A DNA stretch of 64,000 nucleotides from Sporichthya polymorpha DSM 43042 (GCF_000384115.1 NZ_KB913029.1:3881057-3945056), one strand, 5' to 3'. Counted from the first letter of the stretch, positions 8,931 through 18,607 are shown. Numbers and translations are program-made. The notes: generated by a model not told the origin, from the sequence alone.

Positions 8931-9051
8931 GACTCCTTGGCCCGTCCGGGTAGACATACCGGGCGTAATCGGGTCGCTCCGGTACGCAAGAACTTCCACG
9001 TTTCACCAAGTGCCGGTGCGCCCTGCGGCCACCCCTCCACACTGAGACCCG

Positions 9052-10299
<1,248 letters not shown>

Positions 10300-10303
10300 C
10301 GGC

Positions 10304-10351
10304 GAACGTCCGACGATGCGGCTGCAACAGCAGCCACATCCTCGGACGTCC
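10304..10351. repeat. Imperfect palindrome, family B copy 1 (terminator-like)
   Basis: Arms 10304-10325 and 10330-10351. The right arm GCAGCCACATCCTCGGACGT closely matches the right arm of the palindrome at 51532-51577. Both sit just after the stop of a plus-strand gene and before a convergent minus-strand gene, which suits a bidirectional transcription stop. Confidence 0.6.
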
Positions 10352-10370
10352 GGGTGGTCTCCCGCCGGGC

Positions 10371-10757
10371 TCAGCGCCCGGTCGACCGACCGTTGCTCAT
10401 CATCGAGCCGCCCACCGTGCTGTCCATGGACGTCGTCGCCGGGGTGACCGGCGTCGGCATCCCGGTGTCGCTCTGGGTCGACTCGCTCATCCCCGAGTCA
10501 CGCGACCCGGGCATCCAGCCCGGCGCCTTGTCGGCCACGGCGCCGGCCATGCTGTGCGCCTTCTCCGTGGCGGTGTCGGCAACCTTGTGGGCGATCTCGC
10601 CGCCGCGGGCGGTCGCCATCTCCGTCGCCTGCTGGACCTTCGGGTTCGCCCGGAGTTGATCCGTGGCCCGGCAGATCTGCTCGTACCGCTCGCGCCCGGC
10701 GCGGGCCCCGAGCACGTATCCGACGGCTGCCCCCGTCAGGAACATCGTCTTACCCAT
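10371..10757 (-). CDS. Small YtxH-like protein
   Basis: A 128-aa protein starting MGKTMFLTGAAVGYVLGARA. The Gly/Ala-rich hydrophobic segment is followed by GRERYEQICRATDQL and amphipathic, Ala-rich helices, as in the YtxH-like family of small membrane-associated proteins. The second half is Ser/Met/Thr/Pro-rich and disordered. I chose ATG 10757 because GGAGGAGG lies upstream, rather than a longer frame starting at 10865. The molecular function is unknown; family members are often linked to general stress. Confidence 0.7.
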   Translation of the reverse strand: MGKTMFLTGAAVGYVLGARAGRERYEQICRATDQLRANPKVQQATEMATARGGEIAHKVADTATEKAHSMAGAVADKAPGWMPGSRDSGMSESTQSDTGMPTPVTPATTSMDSTVGGSMMSNGRSTGR

Positions 10758-10956
10758 CGTCCTGTGCCTCCTCCGCGTTGGTCCGTTCGCTGAGGGGGCA
10801 CTACCCCTGCCTGGGGGCGGGATACCTGGTTCGTCCCGGTGTGGGGCACACCACCCGCGCGTCAACGATCAAGACCGGCCACGGACGCCCCGCGGGGTGC
10901 GCTAATCTTTCCGAGGTCCCGGGGGCGACCCTCCCGGCCGAGCAACTGCACCGCGA

Positions 10957-11029
10957 TCCCGCATAGCTCAATTGGCAGAGCAGCCGGCTGTTAACCGGCA
11001 GGTTTTTGGTTCGAGTCCAAATGCGGGAG
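10957..11029 (+). tRNA. tRNA-Asn(GTT)
   Basis: Full cloverleaf: acceptor TCCCGCA (10957-10963) with TGCGGGA (11022-11028), D arm GCTC/GAGC, anticodon stem GCCGG/CCGGC with loop CTGTTAA and anticodon GTT at 10990-10992, T arm TTTGG/CCAAA with TTCGAGT. Discriminator G. The CCA is not encoded. A strong terminator follows. Confidence 0.97.
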
Positions 11030-11039
11030 CTCGTCACGA

Positions 11040-11066
11040 AAGGCGCCCTCCGGGGCGCCTTTTCTT
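11040..11066 (+). terminator. Rho-independent terminator after tRNA-Asn
   Basis: Stem AAGGCGCCC (11040-11048) and GGGCGCCTT (11053-11061) with loop TCCG, then TTCTT. It sits directly after the tRNA and abuts the stop codon of the convergent carotenoid oxygenase gene, so it probably stops transcription from both sides. Confidence 0.85.
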
Positions 11067-12561
11067 ATTCGACGGTGGGGGCCCAGTTGCCGTGGAACCC
11101 GGCGGGGACGCGGGCGGGCAGGTGGACGGCGGCGACCGTCTCCAGGGTCTGGGAGTCGAGCAGGAGCAGGTCGCTGGCGTCCCGGGCGGGGTCGTAGGCG
11201 AAGCCCATCAGCGTGCCGCGGTCCTCGGGGCTGTCGGCGGCGTCCGGGACGAAGAGGAACTCGCTCAGGTTCGTGCCGGGGGAGAAGGTCCGGGTCGTGG
11301 CGTCCCCGGTGACGAGGTCGTGGCGGATCAGCGCGTCGGCGCGGGTGCCCCGGAACCCGACGGCGTAGCCGTAGCGGTGCCGGCGGCCGACGACACGCTC
11401 GTCCACCCGGGGGAACTCCTGGCTCAGGTCGCTGCGGCGCTCGGTGAGGACCTTGCCGGCGGTGAGGTCGACGGTCCAGCGGTCGAGGGTCGAGGGGCCC
11501 TCGTCCGGGCCCAGCGGCGCCTCGTCGAACATCCGCGGGTGCCGGACGACGTCGAGCACGATTCTCCGACCGTCGCTGTCCCCGTCGTCGTAGGCGTTCA
11601 GCGGGTGGAAGACGTAGCAGGGCTCGATCTCGAACCAGCGGACGTCCTTCGCCGTCCCGGTCCGCGGCATCACGCCGACGCGCGCCGGATAGTTCGGGTC
11701 CCACCGGTAGGGGAACTTCGGCGCCTTGGCCCCGAGCACCTTGCGCGTGAAGAACGCCGCGACGGGGTCGGGGGTGCGGCGCTTGCCGACGAACATCGAC
11801 GCGTTCCAGCGGGCGAGGTCGCCGAACGGGCGGGGCCACAGCTCGCGGATCGGGTCCAGGTCGAACACGCACGGCAGGTCGTAGAGGACGACGTGGTTCT
11901 CGGTCAGGGAGAAGTCGTGCATCATCGGGCTGCCCGTGACGGCGATGTTCTCCACGCGCTTCACCCGGGCGTCGGTACCGAGCACCGTGTACTGCACCTG
12001 GTTGCCCCAGCCCCAGTAGTACGAGACGGCGTGCAGCTCGCCGGTTGCCGGGTCGCGCTTGGGGTGGGCGGTGTACCCGCCGGGCAGGGTGCCGTCGAAG
12101 TCGCAGGCGCCGACGGTCTCGAGCTCGTCGGTCAGCTCGTAGGGCCGGCCGCCGGCCTCGACGACCGCGAACGTCCGCCCGCCCTGGACGACGACGTTGG
12201 TGTTGGCGGGGAAGTCCCAGCCGACGTGGGGCTCGGCGCCGGTCCGCGGCTGCTCACCGAGGGCGGCGGCGACGTCGGCGGACCGCACGAAGCGGTTGCG
12301 GTACCACTCGGCCTTGCCGTCGCGGATCCGGACGCCGTGCACCATGCCGGTCCCGAGGAACCAGTGGTGCTGCGTCGGGTCGACGGGGCTGACCGGGTTC
12401 GGCCCGTTACGCAGGTACCGCCCGTCGAGATGGGCGGGGAGGCTGCCGGTGACCGGGAGGTCGACGGCGGTCGTCTCCGTCGCGACCGGGCCGAAGTTGT
12501 CGGTGAGGTACGGGTTCTCGGCTGTTGCGGTCACGGTCGCCTCCGGGGCTCGCCGTCGCAT
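11065..12561 (-). CDS. Carotenoid cleavage oxygenase family protein
   Basis: Non-haem Fe(II) dioxygenase of the RPE65/carotenoid oxygenase family, 498 aa, predicted to cleave a double bond in a carotenoid, apocarotenoid or stilbene-like substrate. The four iron-binding histidines can be placed in GGYTAHPKRDP, MMHDFSLTENH, YVFHPLNAYDDGD and GFHGNWAP at the C-terminus, the last being characteristic. No signal peptide. The ATG lies inside the left arm of a double TetR-type operator and a TetR gene is divergent, so expression is probably inducible by a ligand of that regulator. The substrate cannot be assigned. Confidence 0.9.
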   Translation of the reverse strand: MRRRAPEATVTATAENPYLTDNFGPVATETTAVDLPVTGSLPAHLDGRYLRNGPNPVSPVDPTQHHWFLGTGMVHGVRIRDGKAEWYRNRFVRSADVAAALGEQPRTGAEPHVGWDFPANTNVVVQGGRTFAVVEAGGRPYELTDELETVGACDFDGTLPGGYTAHPKRDPATGELHAVSYYWGWGNQVQYTVLGTDARVKRVENIAVTGSPMMHDFSLTENHVVLYDLPCVFDLDPIRELWPRPFGDLARWNASMFVGKRRTPDPVAAFFTRKVLGAKAPKFPYRWDPNYPARVGVMPRTGTAKDVRWFEIEPCYVFHPLNAYDDGDSDGRRIVLDVVRHPRMFDEAPLGPDEGPSTLDRWTVDLTAGKVLTERRSDLSQEFPRVDERVVGRRHRYGYAVGFRGTRADALIRHDLVTGDATTRTFSPGTNLSEFLFVPDAADSPEDRGTLMGFAYDPARDASDLLLLDSQTLETVAAVHLPARVPAGFHGNWAPTVE

Positions 12562-12598
12562 AACAGTGCTATGTGGAGCACTTCATAGCACTGTTATG
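12559..12598. promoter_or_regulatory. Double operator between carotenoid oxygenase and TetR
   Basis: A perfect 15-bp inverted repeat: CATAACAGTGCTATG (12559-12573) and CATAGCACTGTTATG (12584-12598), spacer 10 bp. Each arm is itself nearly palindromic (CATA..TATG), so two repressor dimers could bind. One arm covers the start codon of the oxygenase gene and the other ends 14 nt before the TetR start. Confidence 0.82.
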
Positions 12599-12612
12599 GA
12601 AAGATGCCAAGC

Positions 12613-13263
12613 ATGAGTCCGAAGGCCGCCGACCCGTCGGTGCGCACCGCGCTGCTGGAGACGGCGGCGCGGCAGATCGCGACCGGGGGTTCGGCCAGCC
12701 TGACGCTGCGGCGGCTCGTCGACGAGGTGGGGACGTCGACGATGGCCGTCTACACCCACTTCGGCGGGATGCAGAACCTGCGCCAGGAGATCCGCCGCGA
12801 GGGCTTCGCCCGGCTCCGGGAGCACCTGGAGTCGGTGACCCCGACCCGCAATCCGCTCGCCGACCTGGTGCGCGCCGGGTGGGAGTACTACGACAACGCG
12901 GTCGAGAACCCGCACCTGTACCGCGTCATGTTTCTCGACCACCACGAGCCGGCCGACGACACGGTCGGCCTGGACACCTTCGACCGGCTTGTCGCGCTCG
13001 TGGGCCGGTGCGTCGAACAGGGCCAGCTCGCCGCGGGCGACCCGTTCGACCTGGCCGTCCAGTTGTGGGCGGCGCTGCACGGGGTGGTCTCGCTCCAGCT
13101 CTCCGGGCTGTTGGCGCCGGAGCTGGCCCTCGAGATGGTCGCCGCGAGCTGGCGCACCCTGTTCCTCGGCTTCGGTGCCGACCACCGGGCGGTGACCCGG
13201 GCGCTGCAGGCCCACCCGCGCCGGACGCCGCGAGCCGCCCGAGCGCTGGGCTCGGGCGGCTGA
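12613..13263 (+). CDS. TetR family regulator (WHG-type C-domain)
   Basis: Transcriptional repressor of 216 aa. The N-terminal TetR helix-turn-helix spans about residues 10-55 (SLTLRRLVDEVGTSTMAVYT, then HF). The C-terminal ligand-binding part carries AGWEYYDNAVENPHLYRVMF, typical of the WHG subfamily. I chose ATG 12613 because GGAAAG lies 9 nt upstream; ATG 12604 is an alternative. Divergent from the carotenoid oxygenase with a strong inverted-repeat operator between them, so it probably regulates both genes. The ligand is unknown. Confidence 0.86.
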   Translation: MSPKAADPSVRTALLETAARQIATGGSASLTLRRLVDEVGTSTMAVYTHFGGMQNLRQEIRREGFARLREHLESVTPTRNPLADLVRAGWEYYDNAVENPHLYRVMFLDHHEPADDTVGLDTFDRLVALVGRCVEQGQLAAGDPFDLAVQLWAALHGVVSLQLSGLLAPELALEMVAASWRTLFLGFGADHRAVTRALQAHPRRTPRAARALGSGG

Positions 13264-13288
13264 CGGGTTCTGCGTCGGGTCCGAACGC

Positions 13289-13319
13289 TGTCGAGAAAGG
13301 GTGTCACCCTTTCTTGACA
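13289..13319. terminator. Hairpin between convergent genes, repeat family A copy 1
   Basis: Stem AGAAAGGGT / ACCCTTTCT (13294-13302, 13306-13314) with a 3-nt loop, extended by TGTC/GACA outside. It lies between the convergent TetR and lipoprotein genes. The sequence GTCAAGAAAGGGTGACACCC (minus strand here) recurs exactly at 61371-61390. Confidence 0.75.
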
Positions 13320-13329
13320 GGGGCGGCGG

Positions 13330-14076
13330 TCAGGCGAGCTTGGCGACCGCGGTCAGGGTCGTCTGCTTGAACGCCGAGACCGGGGCGTCGTCGAGGTTGC
13401 CCATCTGGCCCCAGGACAGGACGGTCACGAGGTTGCCGTCGCGGCCGATGCCGTACAGGTGGGCGCCGTCCTCGGACTCGGGTACCGAGGTGTACACCCC
13501 GTAGACGTGCGTGTTCGCGCTCGGGGCGCCGTAGTCCTTCGAGTCGGACTTGCCGCCGGGGAACCCGGTCAGCCAGTCCTCGGCGCACAGCGCGGCGCCG
13601 TGGGCGAGGACGTCCAGAAACGCGATCGCGTCGTCCTCGGACTCCAGACGCACCACGACCTGCGTCGCGTTGGTGTCGAACTCGGTCCCGAACTGGCGGT
13701 GCCAGACCTTCTGCTGCGTTTTGAGGGCGTCCTCGACGCAGAACGGACCGAACTCGGGCATGCCCGCGGTGACCTTCCCGGCGAACCAGGCCGAGGTCGG
13801 GTGCTTCGGCAGGTCGGTCCCGAGGAGGAAGCCGGGGACGCCCGCGGCCGCGGTCGGCGAGGAGGTCGTGGTCGGGCTCGTCGAGGGAGTGGTGGTCGGG
13901 GTCGCCGAGGGAGTGGTCGACGGGGACGCGGTCGGGGTTGGCTCGACGCTCGCGGAGGCCGAGGCCGCCGGCCGGTCGGTGGCCGTGTCGACGGCGTCGT
14001 CGCCGCACCCGACGAGCAGGGTGAGGGCGGCGGCGCTGATCACGAGCGGCAGGACGCGGCGGCGGAGCTGGTTCAC
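13330..14076 (-). CDS. Secreted lipoprotein of unknown function
   Basis: A 248-aa lipoprotein. Hydrophobic signal with lipobox LVGC (Cys about residue 24), then a ~50-residue Ser/Thr/Pro/Ala-rich linker typical of actinobacterial surface proteins. A globular domain follows from GVPGFLLGTDLPKH, with two cysteines (FGPFCVEDA and AALCAEDW) that could form a disulfide. The domain is not recognised; the layout resembles PknH-sensor-like or LppX-like lipoproteins, but I cannot support either. It ends beside the family A hairpin. Confidence 0.7.
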   Translation of the reverse strand: MNQLRRRVLPLVISAAALTLLVGCGDDAVDTATDRPAASASASVEPTPTASPSTTPSATPTTTPSTSPTTTSSPTAAAGVPGFLLGTDLPKHPTSAWFAGKVTAGMPEFGPFCVEDALKTQQKVWHRQFGTEFDTNATQVVVRLESEDDAIAFLDVLAHGAALCAEDWLTGFPGGKSDSKDYGAPSANTHVYGVYTSVPESEDGAHLYGIGRDGNLVTVLSWGQMGNLDDAPVSAFKQTTLTAVAKLA

Positions 14077-14247
14077 GGGATTCCCCCCAGAGGTGGTGTC
14101 GAATGGTGCGGTGAGATCAGCGTCGGCAGGCCGCGGGCGGCCCGCAACGGATCACGGCCGGGACGGGACACCGGGACGGTTCCGGGCCGCTGAGCTGCAG
14201 GGATGTGCCCGGGGTGGGACGCCGGAGCGGGACGAGGAAGGGCAGTG

Positions 14248-15306
14248 GTGACCGAGGCGGCGCAGGATCTCGCGGGTCGGCTCCGGGAGCTCAAGGACCG
14301 CTCGGGCCTGAGTTTCGGCGCGCTCGCGCAGCGGCTGCACGTCGGAACCTCGACCCTGCACCGGTACTGCTCCGGCGAGGCGGTCCCGGCCGAGTTCGCC
14401 GTGCTCGACCGCTTCGGCCGGGTCTGCGGCGCCACCCGGGAGGAGATGCTCGCCCTCCACCGCGCCTGGCTGATCGCCGACGCCGCCCGGACCCGGGGCG
14501 CCGAGCCGCCGCCCGCGGAGGAGGCCCCGACCCCGGCCCCCGACGCTTCCGCGGAAACGTCCGGCCGGTCCCGGGGTCGGCTGGTCGCGGCGGCGGTCGC
14601 GGTCGCGGTGCTCGTCGCGGGCGGGGGAGTCGCGCTCGCGGCGGCGCTGGCCGGGGACGACGACCCGACGGAGCAGACGGGAAACTCGGCGGGGACGTCC
14701 TCCGCGGAGGGGGTGCTGAGCGCGACTGTCCGCAGCGACATCTGGGAGGCCGGGTGCGACCACAGCTACCTGGTCGACCGGCCGCCGGCTCAGGTGCCGG
14801 AGCCCCCGGTCGAGGCGGACGCCGCGGCCTGGGCGCAGCCGCTGGGAGCGGTCGACGCCGGGCGGACGATCGTCGAGGTGACCCTGGCCGGGCCGGGGGA
14901 CGAGCCGGTCGTGCTCCAGGGGCTCACGGTGCGGGTCGATCAGCGGCGGGACCCGCTGGGCTGGAACGTCTACGCGATGTCGCTCGGCTGCGGCGGGGCC
15001 CTGACGCCGGCGTCGTTCGCCGTCGACCTCGATCAGCCCCGTCCGGTGGCGCGGGCGCGCTCGGGCGCGGACGGGGAGAACCGGCTGCCCGCGGTGACCT
15101 TCCCGCTGCGCGTCTCGCGGACGGACCCGGTGGTGCTGCGGGTCGTCGCGACGACCGCGGGCTGCGACTGCGACTGGTACCTGGAGCTGCCGTGGGCGTC
15201 CGGCGGACGCTCCGGGATCCTGCGCATCGACGACGCCGGCCGGCCGTTCCGGACCAGCGGGACGACCTCCAAGCCTTACGGATTCTCCGAAGCCTGGGCA
15301 CGCTGA
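14248..15306 (+). CDS. XRE-type HTH membrane protein
   Basis: A 352-aa protein. The N-terminal XRE/Cro helix-turn-helix (about residues 5-65, with LSFGALAQRLHVGTSTLHRY) is followed by a Pro/Ala linker, a single membrane helix (about 112-138, Ala/Val-rich) and an extracytoplasmic domain of about 200 aa with paired cysteines including GCDCDWY. The layout, DNA-binding inside and sensing domain outside, resembles actinobacterial membrane-bound HTH proteins. The start is GTG 14248, preceded by GAGGAAGGG. Divergent from the lipoprotein gene. The signal and target are unknown. Confidence 0.7.
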   Translation: MTEAAQDLAGRLRELKDRSGLSFGALAQRLHVGTSTLHRYCSGEAVPAEFAVLDRFGRVCGATREEMLALHRAWLIADAARTRGAEPPPAEEAPTPAPDASAETSGRSRGRLVAAAVAVAVLVAGGGVALAAALAGDDDPTEQTGNSAGTSSAEGVLSATVRSDIWEAGCDHSYLVDRPPAQVPEPPVEADAAAWAQPLGAVDAGRTIVEVTLAGPGDEPVVLQGLTVRVDQRRDPLGWNVYAMSLGCGGALTPASFAVDLDQPRPVARARSGADGENRLPAVTFPLRVSRTDPVVLRVVATTAGCDCDWYLELPWASGGRSGILRIDDAGRPFRTSGTTSKPYGFSEAWAR

Positions 15307-15373
15307 GACCCGTGCGAATGCACGGCTCCACCCCGGACGTCGGCCTCGCCCCGGCGGGAGCGACAATGGAGGC

Positions 15374-15931
15374 ATGTTTGTGAACGGGTTCACAAGAGTC
15401 GGGGCCGCGGTGCGGGCCCGGTTCCTGGTGACGCTCGTTCTGCTGACGGTGGGTCAGTTGGCGCTGGCGACCGGGGCCGTGGCTCACACCGGTCTCGTCG
15501 GCTGCGCCCCTGCGTACGACGCCACCCTCGCGGCCGCACCGAAGGACGTCCGTCTGACCTTCTCCGAACCCGTGCGGTCGGAGTTCGTCGAGATGACGGT
15601 GCGGGTGGACGGGACGGCCGTGCCCGGGACCCGGCCGGTCGTGGCGGGTCCCGTCGTGCGCGTCGACACCTCGGCCGTCCCCGCGGACACGACGCCGCGG
15701 GAATGGACGGTCGCGTACCGCGTCGTCGCGTCCGACGGGCACCCGATCAACGGCACGCTCCGCTTCGCGACCGACCCGGCCGCGCCGGCCGCGACGGGCG
15801 AGGTCTCCGCGGCGTGCGCGGGATCCGGCGGCAACTCGGGCGTCGCGAAGGCGGCCGCGGTGACCGGCGGCATCCTGCTCGTGCTCGGCGTCGCGGTCGC
15901 CGTGATCCGGCGACGGGTGCTCGCGGCATGA
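15374..15931 (+). CDS. CopC domain copper-resistance protein
   Basis: A 185-aa exported protein: signal sequence ending near AVAHTGLVGCAPAYDA, a CopC/YobA beta-sandwich domain (typical VRLTFSEPV and YRVVASDGHPINGTLRF), then a C-terminal membrane helix and a basic RRR tail. CopC proteins bind copper outside the cytoplasm and work with CopD in uptake or delivery. The mature N-terminal His (AHT) is the expected Cu(II) ligand. GGAGG precedes ATG 15374. The stop overlaps the start of the CopD-CtaG fusion (ATGA), so the two are translationally coupled. Confidence 0.85.
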   Translation: MFVNGFTRVGAAVRARFLVTLVLLTVGQLALATGAVAHTGLVGCAPAYDATLAAAPKDVRLTFSEPVRSEFVEMTVRVDGTAVPGTRPVVAGPVVRVDTSAVPADTTPREWTVAYRVVASDGHPINGTLRFATDPAAPAATGEVSAACAGSGGNSGVAKAAAVTGGILLVLGVAVAVIRRRVLAA

Positions 15932-17943
15932 CGTCTTCGGCCACCACGACTCGTCCGGCACCGTCGCGTCGGCGCGCTGCCTACGGGGCAGCCCTCGTGC
16001 TCTGCGCGCCCGCGGTCGCGGTGATCGCGCTCGGCAGCACCGGCGGCATCGAGACGCCGGCCGGCGATCTCTCGGACCCCGGCGCGACCGTGCGGTGGGG
16101 ATTGCCGATTGCACTCGCGTTCCGCGACGTCGCCGCCGCGCTGACGATCGGCGCGCTGGTGCTCGCGGCCGTCGTGCTGCCGCCGCGGCCGGGCGGGGAC
16201 CCCGACCGGCTCGAAGGGGCGCGCGCTCGCGCAGTGTTGCTCGGCGGTCTCGCCGCCGCGGCCTGGGCGGTGGTCGGCCTCGTCGTCCTCGTGCTCACCT
16301 ACGCCGACCTGTCCGGCCTCTCGCCCTGGGACCCTGGGGCGGGTGGCGCGACGATCGAGTTCGTCCAGTCCTTCGACCTCGGCCGCGCCCACGCCGGCGG
16401 CATCGTCATCGCCGCGCTGGTCGCGATCGGCGCCCTGGCGGCGCAGCGAACGTGGGCCGCGGGAGCGCTGGCGGTGCTCGCGATCGCGGCCACCGTCCCG
16501 ACCGCTCTGCTCGGTCACTCGGCCGGCGCCGAACTGCACGGCCCGGCCGTGGATCTGCAGTTCCTCCACCTCCTCGGCGGGGGAGTCTGGGTCGGTGGCC
16601 TCGCCGCGCTCGTCGTGGTGCGGCGCGCGCTCGGGACCAACCTCGCGGCGATCCTCGCGCGCTACTCGGTGCTGGCGACCTGGTGCTACGCGCTGATCGT
16701 GCTCTCCGGCCTCGGGGCGCTGCTCGTGCGCCTCGACGGGGACATCGGCGCCACCTACGCCTCGCTGATCGTCCTGAAGATCGGTCTCGTCGTCATCATC
16801 GGGCTGCTGGGGCGCACGCTGCGCGGCGTCCTGATCTCTCGGGCGGAGTCGGGGCAGCTGCCGGGCGTCTTCGTCCGCCTCGCGCTCACGGAGCTGACGC
16901 TGATGGCGACGACGTTCGGCGTCGCGGTCGCGCTGTCGCGCACCTCGCCGACGCAGCCCTCGGCGACCGAGGGCGTGGCGCCGACGGTCGCGGAGGCGGT
17001 CCTCGGCTTCGCGCTGCCGGGTCCGCCCGAGGGGTCGGCGTGGCTGACGACGTGGCGGCTCGACGTGCTCTGGGCGGTGCTCGCCGTCGTCGCGAGCGGG
17101 TGGTACGTCCGCGCGATCGTCCGCCTCCGGCGGCGCGGTGACGCGTGGCCGATCTGGCGCGCGGTCGTCTGGGTCGCCGGCTGGGGGCTGCTGGTCTACG
17201 CGACGAGCGGGCCGCCCGGCGTCTACGGCCGGTTCCTGTTCAGCCTCCACATGCTGCAGCACATGACGATCGGCATGGTCGTCCCGCTGCTGCTCGTCCA
17301 CGCGGCGCCGGTGACGTTGGCGCTGCGGACACTCACCCCACGGTCGGACGGCAGCCGCGGCCCGCGCGAGTGGGTGCTCGCGCTCACCCACAACCGGGTA
17401 CTCGGGGTGCTCGCGTCACCGCTGGTCGCGGCCGTGAACTTCGCCGGCAGCCTCGTCGTCTTCTACTACTCGCCGCTGTTCGAGCTGGCGATGCGCACGC
17501 ACCTCGGCCACATGCTGATGACGGTCCACTTCCTGATCGTCGGCTACGTGTTCTGCTGGCTGATCTGCGGGACGGACCCGGGCCCGGCGCGGCCGCCGCA
17601 CATCTTCCGGCTGCTCCTGCTGCTCGTGACCTTCGCGTTCCACGCCTTCTTCGGGCTCGCGATGATGAGCGGGTCGGAGGTGCTCGCTGCCTCGTGGTTC
17701 AGCCAGTTCCCGCGGGAGTGGGGCGCCGGGTTGCTCGACGACCAGCAGAACGGCGGCGGTATCGCCTGGGCGCTCGGCGACATCCCGATCGCGTTCCTGA
17801 TGTTGTCGATGGCGCGGTCCTGGCTGCGCGACGACCAGAACGCCGCCCGCCGCTACGACCGGCAGGCCGCGCGCGACGGCGGGGCCGAGCTCGAGGCTTA
17901 CAACGAGATGCTCGAACGCCTCAACCGGGGCGGCCGGGGCTGA
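15928..17943 (+). CDS. CopD - CtaG (caa3 assembly) fusion membrane protein
   Basis: A 671-aa polytopic membrane protein with two modules. Residues ~40-330 match CopD (copper-resistance D), with about eight helices and HSAGAELHGPAVDLQFLHLL. Residues ~370-650 match the caa3_CtaG cytochrome oxidase assembly family, with GRFLFSLHMLQHMTIGM, TVHFLIVGYVFCW and a His-rich FAFHAFFG. It probably moves copper from CopC towards the Cu centre of cytochrome oxidase. ATG 15928 overlaps the copC stop. The fusion is common in Actinobacteria. A Nur-controlled SOD gene follows after 54 bp. Confidence 0.87.
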   Translation: MTSSATTTRPAPSRRRAAYGAALVLCAPAVAVIALGSTGGIETPAGDLSDPGATVRWGLPIALAFRDVAAALTIGALVLAAVVLPPRPGGDPDRLEGARARAVLLGGLAAAAWAVVGLVVLVLTYADLSGLSPWDPGAGGATIEFVQSFDLGRAHAGGIVIAALVAIGALAAQRTWAAGALAVLAIAATVPTALLGHSAGAELHGPAVDLQFLHLLGGGVWVGGLAALVVVRRALGTNLAAILARYSVLATWCYALIVLSGLGALLVRLDGDIGATYASLIVLKIGLVVIIGLLGRTLRGVLISRAESGQLPGVFVRLALTELTLMATTFGVAVALSRTSPTQPSATEGVAPTVAEAVLGFALPGPPEGSAWLTTWRLDVLWAVLAVVASGWYVRAIVRLRRRGDAWPIWRAVVWVAGWGLLVYATSGPPGVYGRFLFSLHMLQHMTIGMVVPLLLVHAAPVTLALRTLTPRSDGSRGPREWVLALTHNRVLGVLASPLVAAVNFAGSLVVFYYSPLFELAMRTHLGHMLMTVHFLIVGYVFCWLICGTDPGPARPPHIFRLLLLLVTFAFHAFFGLAMMSGSEVLAASWFSQFPREWGAGLLDDQQNGGGIAWALGDIPIAFLMLSMARSWLRDDQNAARRYDRQAARDGGAELEAYNEMLERLNRGGRG

Positions 17944-17968
17944 TCGAGGTCCTGCACTAGGTTCCTTG

Positions 17969-17985
17969 TTGCAAGATATTCGCAA
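17969..17985 (+). promoter_or_regulatory. Nur-like operator before superoxide dismutase gene
   Basis: TTGCAA-GATAT-TCGCAA, an almost perfect match to the Streptomyces Nur box (TTGCAA-N5-TTGCAA). Nur is a nickel-dependent Fur-family repressor that shuts off the Fe-SOD gene when nickel is available. The site lies 12 nt before the ATG and overlaps the likely promoter. The match is seen directly; regulation is inferred. Confidence 0.65.
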
Positions 17986-17997
17986 TAAGGAGGGCTC

Positions 17998-18606
17998 ATG
18001 GCTGCGTACACCCTTCCCGACCTCGCTTACGACTACGGCGCACTGGAGCCGGCGATCACGGGCGAGATCCTGGAGCTGCACCACTCCAAGCACCACGCGA
18101 CCTACGTCAAGGGCGCGAACGACACGATCGACGCGATTGCCGAGCTGCGCGAGAAGGAGACCATTCCGCCGGCCGCCCTGGTCGGACTGGAGAAGACACT
18201 CGCCTTCAATCTGTCCGGCCACATCCTGCACGAGATCTTCTGGACCAACCTGACGCCCGGTGGTGGGGGCGAGCCCGACGGTGAGCTGGCGGCGGCGATC
18301 GACGACGAGTTCGGTTCGTTCGCCGCGTTTGCGAAGCAGCTGCAGACCGCCACCGTCAGCGTCCAGGGATCCGGGTGGGGCGTACTCGGTTGGGAGCCCG
18401 TGGGCCAGCGCCTCGTCGTGCAGCAGGTTTACGACCACCACGGCAACGTCGGCATCGGTTCCACGCCGCTGCTCGTGTTCGACGCGTGGGAGCACGCGTA
18501 CTACCTGCAGTACAAGAACGTTCGCCCCGACTACGGCACCAAGCTCTGGGACATCGTCAACTGGGCCACCGTCGCCGAGCGATTCTCCGCTGCGCGGAAG
18601 GGCTGA
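17998..18606 (+). CDS. sodF: Superoxide dismutase, Fe/Mn type
   Basis: Cytoplasmic Fe/Mn superoxide dismutase, 202 aa, full family length. Metal ligands can be placed in [11 protein letters not shown] (first His), [12 protein letters not shown] (second His) and [19 protein letters not shown] (Asp and last His). The VYDHHGNVG stretch puts a His where Mycobacterium and Streptomyces Fe-type enzymes have one, so iron is more likely than manganese, though this cannot be proved here. SD AAGGAGGG precedes the ATG. The Nur-like box upstream suggests it is the nickel-repressed SOD, with a NiSOD elsewhere in the genome. An 85-codon gene follows one base after the stop. Confidence 0.9.
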   Translation: MAAYTLPDLAYDYGALEPAITGEILELHHSKHHATYVKGANDTIDAIAELREKETIPPAALVGLEKTLAFNLSGHILHEIFWTNLTPGGGGEPDGELAAAIDDEFGSFAAFAKQLQTATVSVQGSGWGVLGWEPVGQRLVVQQVYDHHGNVGIGSTPLLVFDAWEHAYYLQYKNVRPDYGTKLWDIVNWATVAERFSAARKG

Positions 18607-18607
18607 C

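Noticed and set aside
13289-13319. CRISPR repeat interpretation of the family A palindrome
   Set aside because: Only two widely separated copies, no regular spacers, no cas genes anywhere in the window.
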